Positions 38,320 through 53,300 of a stretch of 64,000 bases of DNA are shown in pieces. How positions within the stretch are numbered: position 1 is the first letter of the stretch; each line of letters opens with the position of its first letter. A model generated the notes under the pieces. That model was not told where the DNA came from. It did no database searches and saw only the letters and a list, made by a program, of their open reading frames with translations. The DNA is from Aradus depressus (Eukaryota > Arthropoda > Insecta > Hemiptera > Aradidae). The DNA lies in assembly GCA_963662175.1 (NCBI GenBank), contig OY759221.1, forward strand, positions 26,833,027 to 26,897,026, read 5' to 3'. The translations under genes and the position numbers were made by a program.

Positions 38320-41300
38320 AAAGGTGTATATATTTAAATGAAATTCTTTCAGTTAAAATTTGGGCATTCAATATTATTTACATAATATTGCATATTTTAA
38401 TATCCCATTAAAATGGAAAATAATAAAATGTTTTTTCTGGCCCCTCCCTACAAAAATGTATACATATATGCTGGCCTTGCGAGGCACATTATGCAAAGGG
38501 GGGAATCGGCCATGTTGATGGAATAAGTACTAATTACAACCATTTTGAATTACATTCAAACCATATACACAATACATACCGACGTTTTGTATTAGTAATT
38601 ATTTTTAATCAGCATTTGCAGGTTAAGATGTGATTTTCATTAATATTTTTTACCGATGTAAAACGTTTTGGTAATAATTTTAAAATAGCGATACATTTAA
38701 TGGTTATATATAAATTTATGTGGTCTGTGTTGATAAAGTGGAAAACTAATAAAATAAATAAAAACAAAGAATGTGTTCAACTTTTACATTGTCTAATTCC
38801 ACAAAAATATATACATACATAAAGTGCACCGCTTTCGGTTTACACCATTATCAGCACAAAGTTCAAAAGAACACTTGACCTTTGCGTTGACGATGCCGAA
38901 ACCGTTACATTATTTGTTTATATTTTTGCGGAATTAGACAATATAAAAGTTCCGTTTTCATTTATAGCAGCAACTTTGCAAGTTATCATGAGGTTTCCGC
39001 ATTATCTTTCCGTTTAAACACCAAGAAACAACCTCATGAGTATCGATTGAGTAATCTATAAATAATGTTTTTTTTTCTGTATATTGTAGAAATGATCTTT
39101 TTGTTTGATGAGAAATCTGTTTCATGTTATACAGAAGTCTTAAAGACCATCAGTAAAATTTATGTCTATGCATGTATGTGTATGTTTTATTGAGCTTCAC
39201 AAAATGGATGAACGTACATCACAAAATTTGCACTGCCTTTCTAAAAACTCACAGCTCTTATAACGATTGTTCAGATTTTCATCAAATTTTACACGAGGTA
39301 TCCTTACACGTCCTGTTCAAACATACGACTATGCATGTTAACATTTTAAACGGGAAAGAAGGTCGTAGAGCGGCCGAAATATAAAAATGCAACTGTTGAA
39401 TTTTCACAAAAAGAATTTCATGTATGGCCCAACTTCGTATATAGGCTACGTGGGTTCTAATGTTTGTTATACAAATGAAATTCACGAACTGTCAAACTAA
39501 TTTTCAAATCAATCGTTAGTTTTCTCTCGTCGCTTCACCGTGGACTCGGCACATTAAAATTTACGAAGATGTAATATAGTACTGGCCCAATTTTCAATTT
39601 GGAATATCTTTGTTATTATTCAACAAAACTAGTATTGCGTCATATCAATGTATAAAAAAATTCGTCCTCTTTCATTTCCTGCCATCAAGGCTAGGATTAG
39701 GGATTCATAAAACGTACTAAGAAAAAAAAATACTGGCCCCCATTCTCTATTTTTTTTTTTTTGAAAAATAAAGTAATTAATAAAACAAAATTTGTCAAAA
39801 TTATTTAATGATTAAAAGTTACTGTTTTTTTTTTCACAAGACACATTGAGGAGTCACCCGAAAAAATAAAATGTTGACCCTCCCGTCGGTCTTTATAGTG
39901 AAGCAGTCAGTACAGGTTCGAAATCTGTCTTCACAAATACACGATAAGAGAAACTGTAATGCTATTACTAGAAGAACCGAAGGGAGTGTCAACATTATAT
40001 TTTTTCGGATACACAAGATTTTTTATATATAGACGACCCATTTCACAAAATCAGAAAACCTGTGCTGCTTCACTAAAAGGTCAAAATGGAGATCAGTATT
40101 GAAGTATCAACACACCAAATATTATATTTTTGGTCCCTATTGTTGTCTCAACATGTTTTTGAAGAGTGTAGCCCCGCTTGTAGTGAATTTTGACGAAAGA
40201 AATTTAAGACGAATTGTAGTATCTATTGGTATAAAATAGTACTTATTTTGTTAAATAATTATGAAGATATTGTAAATTGAAAATGGAGGCCAGTACTATA
40301 TTGCAATAATTACAAGAAAAAAAAGGAACGGATTATGAAACCATCCGATCCGAGATCCTAAGGGAAATCTTTGATAACGCAGTATAGACATAAATGACAG
40401 TTAGCCGAAAAAAAATAATGAAAGCAAGGCTTGGGAGGAAGTAACCCCAGGGACGACGTAGAGGGAGCCTGCTAGTCCTCAACAAGGAGGTTAGAGTGAA
40501 TGGGAGATGGAGATCCCAGAGAATCCTGGCGAGCCACTAGCGGTAAAGAACACAATAACACTAAAATTATAATTGTAATTTTTTTTTTTTTCAGATCTTA
40601 AACAATAGGTGAACTAAAATGATAAATTAATGAATAATTAGACGGAATTATTGAGAAATAGTTTGTGAAGATGGCAGCCTTGATATTGGACACATACACA
40701 TGTGCGCCGCGAACTTTCTCTCACCTGGATCACCATCGAATGCTGTCTGCTCTGTTTTCGCGCAGCCTCCAAATGTTTCTGTAACGCTGACTGTTCACCG
40801 GTTACACGCTGTAGCTCAAGAGCATCTTTTTCAGTTAATTCATTGCCATTTTTTCTCAACTGTCGTTGTTTACTATTTAAAGACTGAAATTTCATAACCA
40901 TTTAGATAAATCTTTATTTTTTATTATTTTTTTTATTTCCTTATTGTATTTGTGTTAAAAACCTTAAATATATTATTAATTTTTACATTTTAATCTTCCT
41001 AAAAAAAATCTAAATCTAAAACAAAGTTAACAAGTAGTAGCTTTGAGTAGATTTTTTCTATTTTTTACAAACAATTTCAATCTCATAACAAAAACTCCCA
41101 CATGCTACTAAAAAAATATTCATTTCTTTGTCAAAGCTCTACCGTCCAACACCAAACGATCACTTAATAAATATCTCAAAGCAACAAGAAACACACATTT
41201 TTCCCTTTTTTTTTTTTTTTTTTGTCAATCACAGAACAACAATAATAAATAAATAAAAAGAAACCGAAGGCATAATTATTGAAAACTAAACTAACTTTAT

Positions 41301-44300
41301 AATAATACATAATAATAACGTTCACTCAGAAGATAGTATTGCGGAAATAAACATAAATACTAAAGAGAAACCAAAAATAAATAAATAACACATGGAACAA
41401 TGTTATTAAATGAAACAACATGAAACATTGATATTAAATAACACACACAGAATAATGTTAAGAGCAAACCTGATATGAGAAATGCAAATAACGTAAAACA
41501 GAAAGAAGATAGTTGAGAGAGAAGCAGAGCATTGTATATACACAGCCCACATAAATAGTAGAGAATATACGTAGGTTCAGGTTCAAATCAAAGTCTAAAT
41601 AAAGAAGGCTAACTAGCAAATATTTCTGAATCAAACATAGAAGTATCTAATAAATTGGTGTTTATACAAAATGTAACCAAATCAGAGTGGAGTAGACGTG
41701 GAGAGATGCAATCCCAAGAAACAAGGTGCACAATGCTCCGGGAATACAGAATGCACCCTTTCTGACTTGAAGCTCTCTTCTCACGGAGTAGTGAATGAAA
41801 ACCCAACCACTATATTATCCTCCCTAGACTAATTTTAAAAAAAATTATCAATTCCTCTATAAACTTCTGTCATACCGAATACATTTTTAAAAAACAGTGA
41901 ATTCCACGGTGTGAATTAATCAACATGATTTTCGTTCCCCCTATAAATCAATCTACAAATGTGGTTGAAAATTTATAAGATATTACTCACGAAATTCTAA
42001 ATTCTCATACAAAATAATGTGTCAGATTCATTACATAGGTTATTACCCTTTTTGAGTTAAACCCTCCTTCTTTTCGGTCTGTAAATCGATAGGTGAGGCC
42101 CCTAACGGTTCTGCATACACAGACAAAATTTCGGACATATTCATTCTATCGGGAGTGATCGTATTCACAAATAGGACGTTTCGTTTTTCCCTTGTTTTTG
42201 CACTGGGGTTGAAAAACACTAAATCATAGGAACTATATATAGCAGGGGAAATAAAAATAGTATTTCAAAAGAATGCAAGTGCCATGAGTTTCGTGTAGTT
42301 TGTTTATTAGTTAATGGAATTTCAGGACCAAACCACACAACTTCCTGTCAGAAACGGCGCCTTTCTGCACCCATCTTCTTATGAACCTTTTTTCCTTAGA
42401 ATTTCATTTCTTAATAAATGATAACCTAGTGTCCAATCGTTTGGTTAAACCTTGTATACATTTTAAATAGATTTTTCACTACATACTCTAATCTAGAAGT
42501 AACTAAATACAATGAAATGTGAGGGATTAAAAAAAAACAAATCATTAAATTTTTAAAATAATATAAGATATGAACCATATAAACTAAATAGCACAATTCA
42601 CACTCATTGAATGATATGTTATTTTACATTAAATATAGGAATCAATATTTATTAGAAAATATTGACACACTTCTCAGGGATGCACTTCAAATTAAATACT
42701 AATTTTTATTGACATTTCAGAAACTGTAACCCGAAATATTCTGTGTAAATTTGAAATTAAATCTTCTTCCTTAATTTTGGCAATCAGCACATTGATTAGT
42801 TTTTTAGACTTTATAAAGCTAAGGCTAGTCTTAATGCCGAAAAATATGTAACAAAAAAATTAATATATTTAAAAAACAAGAATAAACATTTTTTACATAA
42901 ACTCATTGGTTCAAGTTAATATTTTTTATTCGTGCGTTTATAATGAGCGAATGCACCAGAAAAACATATTTATTCCTTGTTAAAAAAAATAAAATAAAGT
43001 GTTCAAAAGTTAAATTTTGATAGGAACTAAATCTACTCGAGAGGCAATCAAATTGCAAAAATAAATAAAAAAAAAAAGACAAGATTCGTCAAGCTTACCT
43101 ATACTAAAATTAAAACAAGCTTCAAAGACTCAAGTGTAGTTAGAAACTAAGGAAGATGAGAACTTACCTTTCGGATCTTCCTGAGTTTCTGTACCTCAGT
43201 TTCATAGTATCGTATCTGCTGAGTGACGGCGGATCCAGTAGAGCGCAGCCACTGTTCGTACTGTAGCTGGGCCTGCCGGTCTGACTCTGTCACTATGTTC
43301 TCCGGGGGAGGAGGCGGTGGAGGACCAACTGACATAGCCCCTAGTATCAAACATGGATAAACATTAATATAACAGTTCAAATGTTCAATTGTTTAAAACA
43401 AAAAATAGAAGCGATGAACTACTTAATTATGACTCATGCCCGGGCTTTAACTAGGTCATATCGCCTAATACCAGAGCGCTCTTTCGTCGCTCTGGTGAAC
43501 ATGAGCCCGACTCTACTCTGGGAGTCCGAAATTTTGCCTAACCAGGTTTATTCACGTAGGATAAGGTCTTCAAGTAACTGACATCGTACAGGCTCGGGAC
43601 CATTGCTTAACGTCCCATCCGAAGGAGGGCGTGCTCAAGGTTTTTCCCCTCCCAGATAAAGTGAGCTACTGGCGCCCTCTAGATGAACTAGTTGATAATT
43701 AAAACTGTTTTTTTTTTCTTCTTCTTTTGCTAAGGAGACTTCAATGTGAAGATCTGTAGGGAGAGATGCTTTAGATCAGGAGTCGGTAACCCGCATCTCG
43801 CGTAGTGTTAAACAATTATCTGCCAAAAAAAAAACTAATACTATTTAAGAAGTTTTATTGTAATTGATGATTTTCTCTTGGCGCTCTTTTAACTTATATT
43901 TTGTTGATATGCCCGCACTAGAATAAGTAATGTATTAAGCGGTTGCATCTGAAACCTACATCAATGGGGCCCGCAAGAGGAGAAAAAGGTTGCCGATCCC
44001 TGATATAGATCTACAATTGGCATGAGAAGCCTCCGTGAGTCAAATAATGAGAACGAAGTTGTGTTCAGGCTCCTCATGAAATACGAAAACGTTCAACTTC
44101 AAATAGACCATGTCAGAGTCTACCAGTTGTAAGATGTTCTTGGAGGGCATCTAATGACTGAACTGGAATACTGGAGAGATTGAGGGGTTTTCTTTTCTTG
44201 AGACGATATGAAATCAGTAGAATTATGTAAAACATTTGTTCGTTGGAGTATTTGGATAAATGATAAGTGAACAAAATAAAGTTTCAGATGTTCTATATAA

Positions 44301-47300
44301 TACCTTGAGGGGCGGTAGGAGGTGGAGGGGGCGGTGTGGAGCGATTGGAGCCGAGCACATCAGCTCGCAACATCTCGAAGTCAGCATCACTCATGAGAGA
44401 GGAGGCCGGGGACGGAGTTACAGACTGCTTCTCTTGTTCACGTTTCTCCTCCTCCAGGAGATCTTCCAACAGGAGAGGCTGCTCCTGCAATAGTTGCCAA
44501 TCGATTAATCAACAAACATAACTAGGAAATAATAAACATTAGTAACAATAAGAGAAATATTTGATTAATTAGCAATAGGCATATAATAAAATTATACAGA
44601 TCAGGGTTCGGCAAATTGGAATGATAAAATAGTATATTTTATTAAAATGTGAAGAATTTTCAGAAAATAAAATAATTTACACCATATAGGTTAGTTGTAT
44701 GAATATTTTGGTGTTCATTATTTTTATTTTTCCTTAAACGATTCTCTATCTTGAGACAACAAAACGATTGCCGACCCTGATAGAGATTATCGAGTCTTGA
44801 GAAAAACCAAAAGATGCGTAAAGTCAGGCATTCCTCCAAAATATATTCTAAACTGTACTTTGAACCATAACATTAGAATATGAACTACTGACAAGAGTTA
44901 AACTAAATCTGTAAATATATTATGTAAAAAAATCGTCAGTGAATCACCGGCAATGTATTTTCCCAGAAGGAATTATCAATTAACTTGTCGCTTTCCCTCC
45001 AAAACCAAATTGACTTACATAGATACTTCTAAATTCTCATATAAAATTGTGTGTCGATAAATTCAATACACCGGCAGTTATTAGGCTTTGATGAAATATT
45101 GTATCAATGCATTCATTCTATCGAGAGTTATAGTATTTACAGATACACACAGACAGATATTTTTTTCATATTTGAAATCAGGAGGTCGGAAACATCAAAT
45201 TCTGTTGGAAATTCCGCATCGAATTTTTGACCGATAACATAACATCCCCATTTCCTATAGCTGGGAACTAATATCGGATAATCGCAACTCTACTGTACTT
45301 AAAACAATAGGATTTCAAGGGTATACCAATTTGAGGTGAAGAAAGAAAGGAAAGAAGAAAAACAAAAAAAGCTATGTTTTATGAACTTTTTATAATTAGT
45401 TTTTATGTATTACTTACTTGCAATAGGAGGGACCTCCTAGACTGTAAATGTGAAGACTGGGCTCCAACGCCACATCGGACGATTCCACCGGCTCGAATCT
45501 AACACCAAGGCAGAACACACATGCAAATCACATACAACATAGACAACAGCTACTTAAACAGACAAGGAAGAAGAGAGAAGCCAGAAGGAAATACGCAGAA
45601 ACACTCTTAGTGGGGGAGTTTCGACAAATCAGGAGGTAACCCACAACCCCACCTTATGAACTCAAAGGACCTGGATTCGAACCTCAAACATGTAATGGAC
45701 AACTTGCATGGGTGGGAAATTAACATTAAAACTGCTGAAAACGCCATTAAGTTAATTTGTAAAAGAGGAACGTAAATAATGTATAATTATCTATTAAAAA
45801 TGTGTATTTTCGTTTTTCACGGTCTAAATTCTGAACGTTGTTCATTCGCTGTTAGTTTGTGATGCCAATCAGTATGAGCGGTAGTCCGGCATGGAGGTAG
45901 GGTGGTTATACCAGACTATCATAACCAATAGTCAAATTGTGTTGTGTATTGGTAATTTGCTCTATTCAGCACTATCTGTGAATACACGATGAATATCTGA
46001 ATATTATTATATATAGTATTATTTGAAAAATTACGGCCAGGGGTGACATTCTTATCCTATATATTTGGAACTTTCTCCATCTTCGCAAAATAGTCTTCTT
46101 TTGTACATTATAATGCCGAAAATTGCATAATCCATGTGCTATCTTGTTCAAGGTGTATACTGTTAATTTACTTTTTTTCTCTTAATATTGTTTCTGCTTA
46201 TTTTTTAATAAAAGTTATAATTTTGTAGTTTGGAGCAAAAATGCTAAATGCCCTGGGCGAGGTCTCTAGTGAATGACGTAGTTATAATTTTATCAGTAAT
46301 CAAAAAGTTTAATAATTTATTTCTCACTAATTTTCGTAAATGTCATATGAAAAAAAATTGCATAATTTTCAGAATTTTATTATTTAAAAAAAAAAAATAT
46401 ATGCAAGTTGTCCACTGTTTATAATAGGAAGACCTACCTGTTGATATCCCGATGCTGATAGCCACGGCAGCTGCTGCGACATTAAACCCTAACAAGAAAA
46501 AAAAACTAGAAGATTTTCAGAGAGGCTTCTGTGTATTAGTAGAGACAGGCTGTACCTTTCTTGCCTGGACTGTCGTTAATATTCCGTAATGTGGAAGACA
46601 TGGCTCCCGCTAAGCCAACGCTGACAGATAGGTCATCTAAATACTATTGAGGTTCTTCAGAAAAAGTTGTAGATATTTTGTTGACAAATATTCTTTCCTT
46701 TATTAACCCCTACCAGATTTCAGGCAGACAGACTTTCAGTTTATTCAATTATTGACTATTGCGCAATAAACATCATGATCAATTTGTAGAAATGGATTCT
46801 CAAAAAAATTTTTTTTTTTTTTTCTTCTTTATGAATTTAAATTAGAACACAAAGCAATACATTAATTATGATAGTAAAGAAATCGATGAGGGCTGTATTT
46901 ACGAATGAGGTACCGGATGTGAAGTTAAAGAAGGTTATGTAACAATTTCATGAAAAATAATTTTAATACTTTAATGAATTCAGCGATATTCTTGGTTGTT
47001 CGAGTAGAATCGACTACATATATCAAGAAGTATTTTCATAATTATTATTATAGTCGAAAAAAATGATTGAATGAAAATTAATTTATTATGCCCTAAGTGT
47101 CAGTCAGGAGTGTTTCTGAAAACGACATCTTACGGCTCTCCCCATCAACTGAGAAAGACGGTCATGGCAAGTTAATGAAATATTTCTTGTGGAGAATATA
47201 ATTTCATACACTAAATCTCCCCATCAGCCCTCAACTCTGAATTATTATATACTATTAGAATCCGAACGACATCAACATTATTTAATATTTTATTATAAAA

Positions 47301-50300
47301 TTGAATAACTATTTTCGTGGATTTTGGCTGCCTACGGTCAACTTGAGGTCGGTTTTTTTACTTTCTTCACACAAATCCTTATTGTTATTATTATTTTTTT
47401 TTTGTGACGGGGAGATGTAAACAAATTACAAATATAGCCTATTAACACTAATCGACGAAATATTTACCATCAGACGCAACTACTTAACGACACTTCAAAA
47501 AATGTCAGCAAATATATAGTTTTAAATAACACAAAAATATCATTTATTATAGGGACTTACTCTATAAAATTGCTTAGTGTGTATGCAAATACATATTTAA
47601 ATAAAGATTAAAATGGAACAGAGAATATAATTATTATTATGAAAATTAGTAACTGATCAAATCCAAGGCCGATATTATAAAAACGGGAACACTGCACTGC
47701 TGTTATGAACGAAACAATCAACGGAATATGTTATTTTTTAATTTGAGAGGTTTATTTTTACAAAATTACGGATTCATTACTCATAATTGAAAGGTAAAGT
47801 ATAGGCGTACTACAAAGAACAGCAAATATTTTAACTACTTGTTGCACATGCTAAACACAAACAAAATTGGCTTAATAAATCAAGAAAAAAAACATGCTAT
47901 AGGTCTGCGAAAATTGGATATAGATAAGAAACTAAGGGCCCTGCAATATAAAGATGAGGAAGGAAGCATGAGGAACAAAAAACACCAACATCTCCAAAAA
48001 CATGAGCTGTTGAGAAGCCAAGGGCGGAAATCTAGCTTCAGCGTTGTAACGAATGTCTGTGGAAAGCCGGTTGGTTTCTTTACAGTTCTCGATGCGAATT
48101 TTCGAGTTGAATGAAGAATGACACACGTATTCGTAACATAATACTAATAAAAATAGTATAATTAATTTAGTTCATTTATTGAATTTTGAGGAAACTTCCA
48201 CAGAAAAGGTATCTAAGGTGTACTCCTTGGCTTCTCTGGGCGTGTTTCAGAATTCAGCGCAGAGCTTAATCCTGAGATAACATGATTTTCAGTTATTTTT
48301 ATGAATAGACCCGTCGATTTAAAGAGTCAGGCGTCTCTCACATCAGACCAATCGGCAACATTTATCACTGAAGCCATTCCCACATTGAATTAGATGAATG
48401 GTCTCACACCAGAGCAACGCAACATTGCTTGTTGCTTGCCTATCCAATGCACGTATCTTTTCCCTGTTAAATATACTTGGAAGTCCTCACTTTTACCCAG
48501 GTTTAGTTAAACTGAACAAAATGATTTCTTAAAACCCATTTTTATTTACGCGAAAACTGTTGCCGGTTGAAAATCAGGTATCATGATTGCGGGTTCGAAT
48601 CCCGCCCGGGAGAGTTTTATTTCGTAGATAGAACACCCTCCCGAGACCATGGATGTTGTAAATAACTAAGTAACTTCGTTATAGAGAAGTGGATAATATG
48701 CATCGTACAAAAGACAATTAAAAAAAAAAAAAATGTTTTTCTATATGTACACAACACAATGTTCATTTTCTTATTGAAATTATTCCTGCCTAAGTTTAAT
48801 TAGGTTAATTTCATTTATAGTTAAGTTTAATTCAATTTAAATTATAAGCCCGGTCAAATGCAGTTCGCAATTCGAAAAGAGGCAGTCACTCTCCCGGTAC
48901 TGCATTGGAAATATATAAACGTGAGTGAATTGTTTTGTTCATTGCTCTCAATCCCTTAGCACAAAAACTTCCATGATGGTGGACAAAGGTCGGCTAAGCA
49001 GGATGTTCGACCCAAAATTTTTGTTTTTTACGAAATTAGCATATCATTCTCAGATGAAGCCTCATGTACACAAAACACAATTGGAACTGAGGTTGCTCTG
49101 GTGTGAGTGCAGTCTTATAGTCTTATGACCACCAACAAGAAAAAATAAAAAAAAGATATGCCAGCATATAAATTAATAACAAAGATAAAAATCGTATCAA
49201 AATATACCATTTTAACAGAGAGGGCTTGAAATATGAAGTCCTTTTTTACTCAAAACGCTAAATAATAATATTTATAATAAATTCTAAATATATAGTATTG
49301 AAGAACTTATAGAATAAATACAAGTAATTTTAGTTTTTAGTTTGAATCAAAACGCAATATAGTAGATTTTCTTTCTTTTGTGAAAGTGAGTGCTTCAAGA
49401 ATCAAAGTTAGGACAAATTGCGGTCGGAACTCTAATATCTCAGTTATCTCAACACTCGGCTTGTTGCTGCATCCTCAAGCATTCCCATACTCACTCTTAT
49501 AAAATAAAAATTACTTAATAACTATCTGAATATACTGATTATAAAAACACGTCATTATTAAGTAAATATAGCAAACGACTTACTTAGATTAAGTTCATCT
49601 TTAGAGACATATTATTAAATAATTATTTCATAGTTTGGTATAAAATAATAATAATAAATGAAAGAAGTATAATGTTTAACCTGTAATTGTGGCTGCGGTT
49701 GGGGGGATTGTGAGTGTGTCTTGTTAAAAACGGAGACCTGATATCCACCAAGGAGTGTGGTACTCACCGCCGACTGCTGTCCAGGGTATGGCGGAGGTGG
49801 GCCAGGGTAGGGGGGTGGTGGGGGCGGAGGGATCCCCATGTAGTTGGTCGTGCCTCGCGGGATCTGACCACCTCCTGAAATAAACACAAATAGTAATACA
49901 ATATTATAAACTTTACCCAATGTTAACATTTCAGGAGATATTCAATTTAGGGAAAGTTTTCAGTTGTTTTACAGTTTTTAAGACTATTTATTTTTTTGTT
50001 GGGGAAAAGATGAATTTCTTCGATGAGTTTCATGATGAATTAGACTCCATAATACAGTGTAAACTCTATATAGCGACACTTAAGGGACTGCGCATTTTAT
50101 GGCGTTATTGAGAGTTGTCGTTAAATGAAGAGAAGAAAAATCAATACATATTACATTACATTTAATAGTATTTTACTATTATATGTATTTACTAATAAAG
50201 TATACAATTTACAAACACAAACATTAATATTGATACAAATAACGCTTATTGCGTATAGTCTTGTTATCTTCGTCTGACGTTTTTTGCTGCTCCAGTTTAA

Positions 50301-53300
50301 GGTAATCACAACAAACAAAAGAACGAATTTCTTAGAATCTTCGGTTCGTATGATGCCGACAGTCGAGGTAAATACGTGCTAGACAATAAAGCAACAAAAT
50401 AAAAAACTATAGTTCTTATCAATTTCGGCAACTTGAAAGTACTGTTTATTGCTTAGTAATGACGTATTGTTGTCGTTATTTAGAGTGGGTGTGATGCTAC
50501 ATAGAGTGTATCATTGTATAGACAACAAGGTAAACCAACCAGATTCAAGTAATGTCGATGTTTTAGGAAGTTTGTCGTTAAATCGAGTGGCGTTAAATGG
50601 AGTTTACACTGTATTTCTATATCTGAGACTGTGTCCTTTAGCGTGTGTACGTATTTATATGAAACTGATGAATCCTTTCCTTAAAATACTGACAATATAT
50701 TGTACACGAATCAAGAATCTCCTTACAACTAAAAACAATAATTTTATGTTGAACTCAGGCGTTTAGATTCCTACAAATGTTTTGTATAAGGTGAATATTG
50801 CGAAATAAAATATAAGAAACTATTGAGGAAAGGTTGTAATATTTGCGCAGACGTAAAACATTTCAACACAACGATAAATATAATATAGAACTTTTGAAGG
50901 ATACCTTGCTGGAGGACTTGCATCCGAGGTAAGGGTGTAGGTGGAGTGGCAAACTGGGACTGAAACCCAGATACGACTGTTTTCGACTGAGGCATTCCTC
51001 CCGCATTGCTTACTGCTATTGGCATCTGAAATAATTAAATAATAATTGTTCATTATTTCATATTATTTATACTATATTTTATTAATACACATTGGAACTG
51101 CACAACAACACTTGAAGACCAGAAATCATCATACTTGACACTTATCCTTATATGTCCGATGTTAAAGAGATGCACCAGATTAACAACCTTAGACTTTAAT
51201 TCAAGATAATAGTAACAATAAATAAGAGTAAATTAAATCAAAATCCCTTAATGCTAGTAAATTTTACGTATGTTTGGCTACACAAGCGCAAAAAAGTTAA
51301 ACACAAAATAAAATGAGAAATGAATCCTTGCGGGAGTATTATCTTATGGCTTTAGCCACACATTCAAGAACGGCACAATCAGCCATGCAACGTACGATTC
51401 AACGTTAATAAGGTCAGTCGTCTCGAGTTCACAGATACACAAATATCTTCTCCTCAGCCTCCTGTCCAATTAGAAAGGAGGTTGCGAAAAATTTCGGACC
51501 AGTAAGAGTCCAGGGGACGAAGAGAAAAAAAGAACTAATGTTTCTTCACAGAGGAAGAAAACTCCTCTTTTATCAGGGACGAATGACTGAGACACTTCCT
51601 TCTTCATCTCGTGGACAAGACGATAAGAGGCCTGTTGAAAGAGGCAAGTGGGAGGGTTTCATAAACTAAGTAGAACTCCCGTGCGTATTTTGGGAGTTTA
51701 AAGTAGTTATTAATATTGTTTTGAATGTTAAGAATAATTCAGCCAAATTGACTTTGATTTTCTACAGGAACGAGTGGAATAAAATACAAAAATCTGTATG
51801 GACAATTATACATACGACTTCCATATTCTAAAATCACTTTTATTACAAAACACTTCAGTGACATTTACCATAAACCCCTAAAACGATATCTTTATAAGTC
51901 CTCACTAAGACTACTATTTTCCACAAAGAAACATTCAAATCGGTGAATTTTTGAGAAACGAATGATCAAAATGCCAAAACCACAGATCCAATTAGCATAA
52001 AATTCTATATGCATAGAGTTCTTACCGAGACATTTTACAAAAAAACATTAAGATCGATTGCATTTTTGCATTATCGTGAACCAAAAAAAAATCCATAGGC
52101 GGATATAAACTTGCAGACATATTTTCACGTTTTGAGGATAAGAATCAGAATCTGACATCTCGGACACGATTTTTCGACCCCATCACCTCCCATCCACTTC
52201 CTTACGGGTACATGAATTAATACATAAATCAATAAGGTTTCTTCACTTATTTATTTTTCAAACATTATTCTTACGCACATTTGGTGAGTTGTTGAAACTT
52301 TTTATAATGAAAAATATAAAAATATGCTTTACTTTGTGTAGTGTAGCGCCATGGTAGCGTACTTACTTGGTGACGGTGCTGTGGAGGAGTTGCAGAGCTG
52401 ACAGAGGAAGGTACATCTCCAGACTTAGCTTCAACTCTTTTATCCGAACTACCCCCACTCTCCACACCATTAGCACTTGGTCTTCCTCTCATCCTTTCTT
52501 GCTTATTTGTTTCCCTGTGGAATCATCAAAAATAAATAACAATTTTCAAGTGGATACCTAAATGAACTTTACTCGTATAGAAAACAAAAGGATAATTCAA
52601 AATGGAGTATAATATAATATCTCAAGACGTCTCCTGATAGTCCACTTAATCCGTCCGATGTTCAGAGAGGTTTAAATAACGGCCTTCTATTCCACATCCA
52701 ACGCTGTCCCGGAATTCCTTTTTCAATTTTTCTGCAGCTGTAGAAGATTTGGAACTAGTGCTTTGATAATTCGAAGAACAAAGTCATTCATGTCGATATA
52801 TTCATACTTGAATTATAACGATAGATTCTCAACACTACCAATTATCAAACAAAATAAAATAACATATTTTTTTCAAAATAGAAGATACATTCTTTACATA
52901 TATTTATAGTATGTACTATAATGTTTTAGTGACCATCATTCAGGAATCCTTGTTGAGGGTTCACTTTCATATTTATTAGATCGTATTTATGTAATACATA
53001 TTGAGAGGTACCTTTAATAATTTAGTGTTGATATGGCCTCCCAGCCGAGAGACCTGTTAGCAATTATTTAGGTAGCTAACACATAACTACTTATCAACAT
53101 ATCGCACCCCCAGTTCAAGACTATCGTAACTCAAAAAAGCTAGTTTGTGGGAAAACAAGATTTAAGATTTTTATTTCTTCTCCCTTTTTCTCTTCACATG
53201 ACATCACCTTCTCGGTGATGTCACCGATAGTCTTGTTCTTCATTCATGTGATACGTAAATTCAAGACTAGCGTAAGTCAAAATCCGATACTATTGCACTA

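Noticed and set aside
38072..38341. 89-codon plus-strand ORF
   Set aside because: Most of it is Ile-Tyr repeats from the (TA)n microsatellite.
50905..51025. Alternative start of the protein at the Met opening exon 9
   Set aside because: A strong TTTCAG acceptor directly precedes it and the phase fits exon 8; there is no promoter evidence.
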